Of a stretch of DNA of 64,000 nt, positions 55,627 through 64,000 are shown one piece after another (the first letter of the stretch is position 1; each line of letters opens with the position of its first letter). The DNA is taken from positions 17,229,928 through 17,293,927 of the forward strand of contig CM045989.1 of assembly GCA_025175895.1 (NCBI GenBank). The letters are read 5' to 3'. Made by a program: the position numbers and the translations under genes. The DNA is from Wurfbainia villosa. Taxonomy: Eukaryota; Streptophyta; Magnoliopsida; Zingiberales; Zingiberaceae. The notes beneath the pieces were generated by a model that saw only the letters and a program-made list of their open reading frames with translations, was not told the origin of the DNA and did not search any database.

Positions 55627-57474
55627 TCATTCTTGATGAAACCAAAGCTTTGATCGCATCATCGAATCGAAGATTCGGCTCGAAGCATGCTTTAACCCAT
55701 AAATGGACCTTTGCAGCTTGCATACCTTCCCAGTATGCTGTGGATCTACAAAACCCTCAGGTTGTGTCATGTACACATCCTCGAGTAAGTTTCCATTCAG
55801 AAACGCGGTTTTGACATCCATCTGCCAGATCTCATAATCGTGGTATGCTGCAATAGCAAGCAAGATCCGAATGGACTTAAACATCGCCACTGGAGAAAAG
55901 GTTTCATCATAGTCAATACCATGAATTTGCTTGAAACCTTTAGCCACCAATCGGCCCTTATAGGTATGCGTAAGTCCATCCATGTCAGTCTTTCTCCTAA
56001 AGACCCACTTACACCCAATGGGTTTGACCCCTTCAGGTGGATCAACCAAAGTCCATACTTGGTTAGTGTACATGGATTCCATTTCGGATCTCATGGCGTC
56101 TAGCCATTTCTCAGAATCTGGGCTCATCACAGCTTCCTGATAGGAGGTAGGCTCATTCTCAATGAGCATAACGTCATCATGGTCAGACAAGAGAAATGAG
56201 TATCTCTCAAGCTGACGATGTACCCTATCAGACCTGCGAAGAGGTAGGTCTACTTGAACAGGTGGTTGTTCCACAACTCTTTGTGCAACAACCTCATCAC
56301 CCACAACACTTTGTGGTTCCTGTTCAACCTCCATCAAGGCCTCAGTGCTATGGTCCTTATCTTGAATTTCTTCAAGATCGAAGGTACTCCCACTAGTTTT
56401 TCTAGAAACAAAATCCCATTCTAGAAAAACCCCAGTCTTTGCCACAAACACTTTGTGCTAACTGGGAATGTAGAAGTAATATCCCTTTGTAGACTTGGGA
56501 TATCCAACAAAATAGCACCTATCGGATTTGGGTCCCAGTTTGTCTGAGACTTGACGTCAAACGTAAGCCTCACAACCCCAAATCCTCATGAAAGACATCA
56601 TGGGATTTCTCCCTGTCCATATCATATATGGTGTCTTTATCACAGCCTTGGATGGTACACGGTTAAGGGTAAAGGCTGCTGTGTCTAGAGCATATCCCCA
56701 AAAGGATATAGGAAGATCTGTGTGACTCATCATAGATCGTACCATATCCAATAGGGTACGATTCCTCCTTTCGGATACACCATTCCACTGTGGTGTTCCA
56801 GGAGGAGTGAGTTGGGATAGAATCCCACACTCAGCTAGATAGTCACGAAACTCATAGCTAAGGTATTCACCACCTCGATCTGATCGAAGTATCTTAATAC
56901 TCTTGCCAAGTTGGTTTTGTACTTCATTCTTGAATTCTTTAAACTTTTCAAAGGATTCTGATTTGTGTGTCATGAGATACACATAACCATATCTACTGAA
57001 GTCATCAGTAAATGTAATGAAGTACCTGTAACCACCTCTAACAGCAACATTGAAAGGACCACATACATCACTATGTATAAGTCCTAACAAATCTGTTGCT
57101 CTTTCGCTGTGTCCACTAAAAGGAGTCTTGGTCATCTTGCCTAAAAGGCAAGATTCGCATGTCTCATATGATTCAAAATCAAATGAGTCTAGCAGCCCAT
57201 CCTTATGGAGCTGAGATAAGCGACTCTCATTTATGTGACCTAAGAGACAGTGCCAGAGATAAGTTTGGTTCAACTCATTTGACTTGAACCTCTTGGTACT
57301 TATGTTATAGATAGGGCTCTCTAAGTCTAGAAAGTAGAGTCCGTTCATTAGAGGTGCACTACAATCGAACATATCATTAAAATAAACTGAACAACATTTG
57401 TTCTTTATTATAAATGAAAATCCTTTCTTGTCCAAACAAGAAACTGAAATGATGTTCTTGGTTAAGGCAGGCAC
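55627..57474 (-). pseudogene. A2 integrase and N-terminal reverse transcriptase
   Basis: 305 open codons (56557-57474) with the pre-integrase zinc ligands LWHCLLGHINESRLSQLHKD…ETCESC, and the integrase core with all three catalytic residues: LIHSDVCGPF, FITFTDDFSRYGY, NGVSERRNRTL. A TGA at 56556 (CEAYV*) fits decay of CGA. Reading continues in the same frame after a further stop near 56460 to 274 codons (55627-56451) with the linker LRRSDRVHRQLERYSFLL, RT start WLDAMRSEMESMYTNQVWTL, RLVAKGFKQIHGIDYDETFS and QMDVKTAFLNGNLLEDVYMT. Integrase is the best preserved in the window. Confidence 0.93.
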
Positions 57475-57494
57475 ATAACAACATTCATCTAATT

Positions 57495-57995
57495 CTAATA
57501 CAAGCCCAGAGGGCAGAGATAGATCATAAGTTCCTCTGAAGCGACAACCCTTGCTCCATTGCCTACTCGTAGGTCCACCTCGCCCTTTGTCAATGCCCTG
57601 CTATTTCTCAGCCCCTGCACATTGGTACAAATGTGAGATGCACATCTGGTATCTAATACCCATGATGAAGAAATAGATAGATTGACTTCTATAACATTTA
57701 TACCAGAAGTAGAAGTCTCACTTCTCTTCTTCTTAAGATCTTCCAGGTATGCCTTGCAGTTACGCTTCCAGTGGCCTGCTTCCTTGCAGTGGAAGCAAGC
57801 CCCTTCCTTGGCTACCCCTCCTTTGGGTTTAAGTTCTTTGCCTTTGCCCTTGGCTTGGGACTTTCCCTTACCTTTAGGCTTGCCCTTGCCTTTCTTTTTC
57901 TGCACCATCAAAATGGTGTCAGATTTACCCTTCTTAAGGTTAAGCTCTGCGATTCTCAACATCTTTGAGCATTTGTAATGGCTTATCAATTTCAT
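57495..57995 (-). pseudogene. A2 gag C terminus and protease
   Basis: The frame carries the basic tail (KKGKGKPKGKGKSQAKGKGK), an intact CCHC knuckle CFHCKEAGHWKRNC that binds RNA, and the protease active site, where DTG has become DTR (WVLDTRCASHICTNVQ, compare A1 WVLDTGCASH). The Gly-to-Arg change would inactivate an aspartic protease. A small deletion near 57530 shifts the frame into the integrase region. Confidence 0.9.
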
Positions 57996-58533
57996 TCATG
58001 TTATAATTCATGACAAATTGATCGAAGGATCTTGGCAAAGATTGCAAGATTAGGTCAGTGGCCAGCTCTTGGCCAAGTGGGAATCCCAGCCTTTGTAGGT
58101 TTTCTACGTACCCAATCATCTTGAGTACATATGTACCTACGGGAGTCCCGTCTTGCATTTTGGACCCAAATAATGCCTTAGAGACTTCATATCTCTCATG
58201 CCTAGCTTGTCCTTGATATAGTTGACGAAGATGTCCAACCATATCATAAGCATTCATGAACTCGTGTTGCTTCTGAAGCTCAGAGTTCATGGTCGCGAGC
58301 ATTAGACATGACACATCTAATGCATCATCTTGATGCTTCTTGTAAGCATCTTTGTCAGCTCGTGAGGCATTGGCAGGAGGTGCCTCCGGAATGGGCTGCT
58401 CCAGGACGTACAACTTCCTTTCTTGGGTGAGAACAATTCTCAGGTTCCTGTACCAGTCCAGGAAATTTGCTCCATTGAGCTTGTCCTTCTCAAGGACAGA
58501 TCGCAGAGAGAGAGTGTTCGTGTTTGTTGACAT
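57940..58533 (-). pseudogene. A2 gag N-terminal part
   Basis: ATG at 58533 (MSTNTNTLSLRSVLEKDKLN), 197 codons covering the gag core to NYNMNEIDKPLQMLKD, where a deletion of about 10 bases removes part of PEMLSMLRT and shifts the frame. Almost identical to A1 gag (43346-43837). Gag assembles the particle in the cytoplasm. Confidence 0.92.
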
Positions 58534-60178
58534 AGTAATCTACAACATACAATGCAGAGGATTAATATCATATTCCTTTTATCATTTAATTAGGCCTTTA
58601 ATAAAATGATGCTCCCACTAAATTATAGGAATTTTGTAGAATCGAGTTATGGATGTGGTCAAACCACTTTTACTAAATTCATACAAACTAGCTATAATTC
58701 TTGCGGGACAAGATCCACATCATACTAAGCCTTGAGTTAGCTTTGGCTAAATCGCCCAAGACTTAGTACGATCGGTGGGTAACACATTACCGATTACATC
58801 TCTATGCAACTCTTGTTTATAGGACTAAGACCCACATTTACAAAAGACCTTGAGTTAGCTTTGGCTAAATCGCCCAAGATTTAGTGTAAATGCGATCTTA
58901 ACCTATCTTTCCAATGATTGGAATATGCCTATAGTTCTACTCGATCCAATTGAGTTAACTAGTTTTGCTCAATCTAATTGAGCTTACTCTAACCCGAGTC
59001 GTGATAGGCGGGACCAAGATTGTCCCTCCGCACCCTACCAAGATAATATGCATTGCTCTGCTTTGGCAGATTCAACAACAACAAATGATCGAGGTAGTGA
59101 TGGGTATCAAGGCTCGGTAGGCATTTTCGAGTTGATTCGATTATGATCTAATCTAATTGTAATGTGTATCTTATACGCATTTAGGCCTTTATTATCCTAT
59201 ATTAGCATGCATCATATACATACATTAATTATTCTAGCATGCATCATATACATGCAAGAAAATTAACCTAGCATGCATCATATACATACAAACATGTTTC
59301 TACTAGCATGCATCACATACATACAAGCAAAATCAATTAAATATACATATATATATATCAACATATATATATATCATTAAATGTGATATAGTCATGGCCC
59401 TACTACGATCTTCTCAAGCCAATGAGAAGATCGGATGGTCAACCTAAGGCTAGCGGCTTCTCCAAGCGCTTCCTTTGACCGCCATGTGTCGTCGTCACCC
59501 TTCTCGTAAGCTCGTCTTCAAGTGGACTTTCCACCGCTCCATTTTTGTACATTACAAATACGAAACTCGAGTTACATTCGAGTCTAAAACTATTTATAAC
59601 TAGAATATTAAAAGAATAGGTGCGACGCGCAGGTCGCAAACACTTTACAACACGCACAACCACAAAACGGCACGCAGGCCGTATTATGAATTACAACACA
59701 CTTAATCCAATCCAATTGGGTTATTGGGCCATGACAATCACAGAATTATACATAATTCTAAATTATGTATTTTTACAGAAATTTCTATAATTTTTCCTAA
59801 TTTATTTCGAATTTATGAGTCAACTCTCCATGTACGGTCCGCTAAGCGGTTTCCGGCGCGCGATCGCGGGACATGGCCCCTTTCGGGGATAGGGGCAGCG
59901 CCCCTACTCGCGAAATAAACTTCGCGAGTGTCCCTACAATGATCTTACAGCGACTTAAGTCGCTGTCCCAAAAACCTACAGCGAGAACTCGCCGATTCGG
60001 AGAGTTTTTCTCGACGGTTGAAGCCTACGAGTGTCCCAACACTCGTTGCTTCGACTCTACGAGAAAAATACCCAAAAATTCTATAAAATAAGAAAATTTA
60101 CAGAAACATATAAATCTGTAATTTTTATATCTAATATAAAAACAAAAAAAAAAGAAACACATACAAGCTTCGCACGTG
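58534..60178 (-). promoter_or_regulatory. A2 5' leader with hairpin run
   Basis: Non-coding. It holds two copies of the Angela stem-loop (58731-58760 and 58849-58878), GCATGCATCATATACATAC repeats (59205-59315), a TA-rich stretch (59340-59375), and at 59839-59992 seven consecutive perfect inverted repeats listed separately. Confidence 0.8.
59839..59992 (-). other. Run of seven perfect hairpins in the A2 leader
   Basis: In plus coordinates: CCGC/GCGG (59839-59849), palindrome CGCGATCGCG (59859-59868), CCCC/GGGG with loop TTTC (59877-59888), AGGGGC/GCCCCT with loop AGC (59891-59905), ACTCGCGAA/TTCGCGAGT with a 6-nt loop (59906-59929), palindrome CAGCGACTTAAGTCGCTG (59948-59965), and GCGAG/CTCGC (59981-59992). 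A1 carries a partly decayed version at 32824-32985. Confidence 0.9.
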
Positions 60179-60190
60179 GCTCACGATACC
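60179..60190 (-). promoter_or_regulatory. A2 primer-binding site, mutated
   Basis: GCTCACGATACC in plus coordinates where A1 and C1 have GCTCTGATACCA. The changes and altered spacing to the LTR (CTT between) would weaken priming. Confidence 0.75.
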
Positions 60191-60193
60191 CTT

Positions 60194-62019
60194 TGTTGGG
60201 ATTTTCCGAGCCACAAAAACCGCTTTTTGCGTTGCGGAAACCTCGGAAGCCCCGGCCACGGATCCGTGCGAAGTATAAAATATAAAACTAACATGTATTT
60301 GTTTAATACCTTTAGATCTACTCTAGATCTACATGATAAGAAGTTACCCTCGATGCGATGCCCTTCGCAAATCCCGCTCGTCCTATAGGTTCGCCGGAAC
60401 TCTTTAGTGTCAAGTGCACACTCCTCTATTGGTATCCACACAAGCAATAGGTGGAGAAAAATACCTTAGAGTGTGCTAGCACCCTTTAGGAATTTCGGCC
60501 AAGGAGGTTGGGAGAGCTTGAGAGGGTGTTCCAAGGAAGAAGATGAAGTTGTGTAACTCACAAAATCAATTCCATCTAATGGAATAAGTGGTTGGCCACT
60601 TCATGGAAGGGGGGGTTACATGCATGCATGTAACTCCAAGAGCCAATGTCTCTTGGTCTCCCTTATGAGGTGGCACCACTTGATAAGTCAATGATGATGT
60701 GGAGCATCATCATTGGCCGGCCATGCCAAGTCATCATCATGACATGGCATTTGGTCAAGTCAAACTTGACCTTTCATCGTCCCTCTCAAGTCAAGTCAAA
60801 CTTGACCTCTTATCTCCCATGGTTGATCAAATCCAACCATTTGATTCAAGTCAATTTAATTTAATGAATCTCTATTCATTCATTTAAATTGATTTGATGA
60901 ATCAAATCTAAATTAGACTCATTCAACACTTGAATCAACTTGAGTCTAACTCAATTAGTCTAATTTGGATTACTCTTAATCCAATTTGGTTCATCCCATG
61001 ATCCTAATCCTCATGGTTCATCATATGAACCTAATCTCCATCTAATTGCTCTTATGTGTGTGACCCTATAGGTTCTTGTATAGCGTTGGCAATGCCCCTA
61101 AACCGATTTAGGAACATAAGCAATGAGCGGTATCTAGCAACACATCATTGCTACCCAAGTTACAAGAATGTTGAGCTCCAACATCACCTTTGTGACTACT
61201 AATTGTGACTCTCACAATATGTGACAATGTCCCTCTATCCTTGACATCTAGATTGACCAATCAAGGCATAGACCGTGTCATCCTCGGTACAATCTAAATC
61301 TTGAACTTCAAGTAGACTCACTCTAATCAAATGAGCTCAATATCTCATATTGACTTATTTGGGCATGGCCATGCACTTCGTGGTCTCACTCTATCAAGAA
61401 TATCGATGTCACCCCCGTCATATAGGAGGGATAGATCCCATCTACATCACTCACATCCCTCCGCATAATTTGTTACATACCCAGTAATCGCCTTTATAGT
61501 CCACCCATTTACGGGTGACGTTTGACGAAGCCAAAGTATGCAACTCCTTATGTAGGGAACCATGGTGACTTCAGGTATAAGGACTAATAGTCATACTAAT
61601 AGCCACATGAGAAAGTATATGACACTCATATAATGATCCATGATACTTTCTCATGGCGGGTCATTCAGTATACATTCTCCAATGCATACCCATGTGTCAA
61701 CTTGATATCTCATATCCATGACTTGTGAGATCAAGTCATCTTGTTGACCTACATGCTAGTCTCTATGCATTAACATTGTCCCTGAATGTTAATACTCGAC
61801 TAGGAATGATTAAGAGTAGTGTTCTCTATATCATCTCATTATCGATTCAACCAATCGATTGATATAGATAAGAAACTACTACTCAAGGACATTATTATAT
61901 TTAGTTATTTGGCACCAATACAAGTAAATATAATAACCATGCCTTTATAAATAGGAATATGATACAATAAAGTCCATACAACAATCATCATATGATTGGC
62001 TCTAGGGCTTTCACTAACA
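60194..62019 (-). repeat. A2 5' LTR
   Basis: 1826 bp, TGTTGGGATT to CACTAACA, pairing with 52926-54750. Confidence 0.95.
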
Positions 62020-62633
62020 ACATCATGCTTGGAGCTTGATGGTTGGTCCTAGATAAGAGATGAGTTTTGTTTCCATTTTGTTCTCTCTATTCTTGGGGCC
62101 GGCGGCATCAATCCTTTGTGGATTGGTGGTTGGCTCAAGCAAGAAGGGAAAGAGAGTTCTTCTTTCTTTGGATTGAAGAAGATCTAGGATGCTTCAACTT
62201 GTGGAGGATCTTCGCCCACACGAAGTCTACAAGGAGGTTAGGACATACGATAGAAGATCAAGAGGTATAAAAGTTTTATAACTTTTATTATTGTTCTTTG
62301 CATGTTCTTATTGATATGCTAGCTTATGTTCTTTATGTTAGTATATGTTGATTATACTAGTTTACATTTGTATGTATTTGTATAATCATGGACCCCGAAG
62401 ATAAACACAAAAATCGGCGATCCGTCCGTCATCTCTTCCGCGGCTAACCGACTAGAAGAGTTGTGTTGCTTGAACAACTAGTTTGTTCAAGCGATCGCTC
62501 ATGTTGTTAACACGACGATGAATTGGTTGTGCTTAGGAAACTCATCCCATCCGAATTAGTTTTTCATTAGTGAAAATTTTAATCCGGGGACATGGGAGCC
62601 AATGAGCCTCCGAGGAATAGCACATTCCCAACA
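62020..62633 (+). repeat. F1 5' LTR, right part
   Basis: It resumes with the duplication ACATC and ends TTCCCAACA. It matches the inverted start of the S3 solo LTR (23831-24470), including CTTGTGGAGGATCTTCGCCC and CGGCGATCCGTCCGTC. Confidence 0.88.
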
Positions 62634-62635
62634 TC

Positions 62636-62647
62636 TGGTATCAGAGC
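62636..62647 (+). promoter_or_regulatory. F1 primer-binding site
   Basis: TGGTATCAGAGC, a perfect tRNA-Met complement, two bases after the LTR. Confidence 0.94.
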
Positions 62648-63134
62648 CACGGTTTCCGGTTTTGTGTGTTTTGGATTCGGTTACTTTCATGCACTTATCA
62701 TATATTATGTATGTCGGATAATAGTAGGATGTGCGTAGGCTAACTTTTTGATTGCAGGCATAAGATCCAACTATTATGGCTATATATGTGTGTATGTGAT
62801 TGCATGTGTGTGTGATTGTATATTATTTGAATCCTCAGGGTTGACGAGGCTAAATTAGTATTTAATTTTTGTAATTGAATACGGTATTGTTTAGCCACTC
62901 TTTATTTTATTTTACTTTCGATCTAGATTTCATGTACACTCCCTCGTGGAGTATAGGATCGATGGATGTAAAATAAAATAGGTTTTATTCTCGGCTTGGA
63001 TCTCCGGTTGGCTCGTACATGGCGTAGGAGGAGCGGACGAGGTGGCGACACGACGGGACGCATATTGGAGAACAATGCCATAATAGTTGGAAAAATTCTG
63101 ATTTTTCCATATTTATTGCTGATTTGTTTTATAT
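62648..63134 (+). other. F1 leader before the duplication
   Basis: No gene. TGTGTGTATGTGATTGCATG-type TG-rich sequence is at 62784-62820 and a CTCGTGGAGTATAGGATCGA segment at 62942. Confidence 0.6.
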
Positions 63135-64000
63135 GCATGTTGTGTATGCTTGAAAATTCCTCATTTTCAATTTACTAAGTGGGAGAGGGACATTTTAATT
63201 AATTCCCGCGACCTCCATTACAATTTGACATGTGATGCAACAAACTTGCGCGTCAGCTTTGAGTGCCTTCCTCCCCATCGGATGAGTTTGTTTGCGGATC
63301 ACTAGGTCAAATAATGGTTATAGGAAATTATCTAGGAGTGTGTGTACTTCCACAGCGGTAAGGCACATAATCCAAAATAATTCCCTTAGTACCGTGTAAT
63401 GGTGCACACTTAGATGCAAATAAAATGTGCTTTTATTTGTAGGGTCGAAGAGAAACCAACTATTAATTTTATTTGTCAAAAAGTAAGGTTGACAAGATAA
63501 TAAAATTAATGGGTTAAACCTCCTCTTACAAATGTAGAATTTGTATACGTCCACACAACGTGGCATGCGATATTCTCGGTGTTTGAGGTGTTGGTTGATT
63601 TTGAAATTTTATTGTTTGAGGAATCAATAATTTTTATTGAAATCTACAGTAATAATAAGCATGTTGTGTGTGCTTGAAAATTCCTCATTGTCAATTTACT
63701 AAGTGGGAGAGGGACATTTTAATTAATTCCCGCGGCCTCCATTACAATTTGACGTGCGATGCAACAAACTTGCATGTCGGCTCTGAGTGCCTTCCTCCCT
63801 GCGGATGGGTTTGTTTGTGGATCACTAGGTCAAATAATGGTTATAGGAAATTATCTAGGAGTGTGTGTACTTCCACAGCGGTAAGGCACATAATCCGAAA
63901 TAATTCCCTTAGTACCGTGTAATGGCGCACACTTAAATGCAAATAAAAAGTATCCTGCCCATCGGAGTCACTACTTTTATTTGTAGGGCCAAAGAGGAAC
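63135..64000 (+). repeat. Tandem duplication, 524 bp period, in the F1 leader
   Basis: Copy 1 starts GCATGTTGTGTATGC at 63135, copy 2 GCATGTTGTGTGTGC at 63659 and runs to the window end. They agree closely through CTTGAAAATTCCTCATT, AGTGGGAGAGGGACATTTTA and GGTAAGGCACATAATCC. Copy 2 has an extra 20-odd bases (TATCCTGCCCATCGGAGTC) near 63948. There may be more copies beyond the window. Open frames here are short and unsupported. Confidence 0.9.

Larger units (their letters stand above)
52926..62019 (-). mobile_element. A2: Angela/BARE-type element inside the F1 5' LTR
   Basis: TGTTGGGATT at 52926 to CACTAACA at 62019, with the perfect duplication ACATC (52921-52925, 62020-62024). Minus-strand order: 5' LTR (60194-62019), primer-binding site, leader, gag, protease, integrase, RT, RNase H, polypurine tract, 3' LTR (52926-54750). 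9094 bp. LTRs look nearly identical over 1.8 kb, so the insertion is recent, but several frameshifts are present. Confidence 0.95.
51213..64000 (+). mobile_element. F1: LTR retrotransposon, 5' part (LTR and leader)
   Basis: The LTR start TGTTGGGATGTATACTGAAAGCC and end TTCCCAACA (62633) with a primer-binding site at 62636 show a plus-strand element whose gag and pol lie beyond the window. Its 5' LTR is split by A2. The internal part in the window (62634-64000) is non-coding leader with a large tandem duplication. The tRNA-Met primer site suggests Ty1/copia. Confidence 0.85.

Noticed and set aside
63318..63922. Short frames in the F1 leader on both strands
   Set aside because: Both copies of the 524 bp duplication give frames of differing length with no motif. 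Non-coding leader is the simpler reading.

Overview
The window is a pile of nested LTR retrotransposons from a flowering plant nuclear genome, probably a monocot. The lineage guess rests on two things: Ty1/copia elements of the Angela/BARE type with 1.8 kb LTRs and of the Sirevirus (SIRE/Maximus) type with extended gag genes make up almost everything, and a Tourist-type MITE and a tRNA-derived SINE are also present. There is no bacterial operon, CRISPR array, rRNA gene or intact host gene. No retrotransposon gene is open over its full length. The only host-like coding sequence is a short relic of a class III HD-ZIP transcription factor near 51.0-51.2 kb.

Nested layout, with names used below. 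H is an old minus-strand copia whose reverse transcriptase (28.6-29.4 kb) and integrase (47.1-49.4 kb) remain as relics. Element S1 (+ strand, gag-only Sirevirus, up to 28567) sits in the RT of H. S1 carries S2 (minus, Sirevirus with gag and pol, 4682-18907, target duplication ATTAT) in its body and S3 (minus, gag-only Sirevirus, 20357-27418, duplication GAGAG) in its 3' LTR. S2 in turn carries two solo LTRs: an Angela-type one (8480-10378, AGAGT) and a 3.6 kb one rich in tandem arrays (10523-14161, TGTCC). S3 carries a minus-strand solo LTR (23831-25804) of the family that also gives F1. At the left edge an Angela LTR (672-1896) interrupts the 5' LTR of S1 and is itself interrupted by another LTR (1-671).

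To the right of S1, H is also interrupted by a Sirevirus-like solo LTR (29360-30737, TAACA), by Angela element A1 (+, 30795-47077, AGTAG) and by a GC-rich Tourist MITE (47484-48377, TTA). A1 carries Angela element C1 (minus, 34294-43262, GGAGC) in its leader. Then come another Sirevirus-like LTR (49455-50601), a SINE-like unit (50805-50948) and the HD-ZIP III relic (50998-51206). From 51213 to the window end lies the 5' part of element F1 (+). Its 2.3 kb 5' LTR is split by Angela element A2 (minus, 52926-62019, ACATC), whose two LTRs look nearly identical by eye, so A2 is probably the youngest insertion.

The most interesting signals are in non-coding parts: a compact run of perfect hairpins in the A2 leader, a stem-loop shared by the leaders of two Angela subfamilies, palindromic decamers in Sirevirus LTRs, multiplied polypurine tracts, and four tandem-repeat arrays inside one solo LTR. 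All positions were read by eye; LTR ends supported by target-site duplications should be accurate to a base or two, the others less so.
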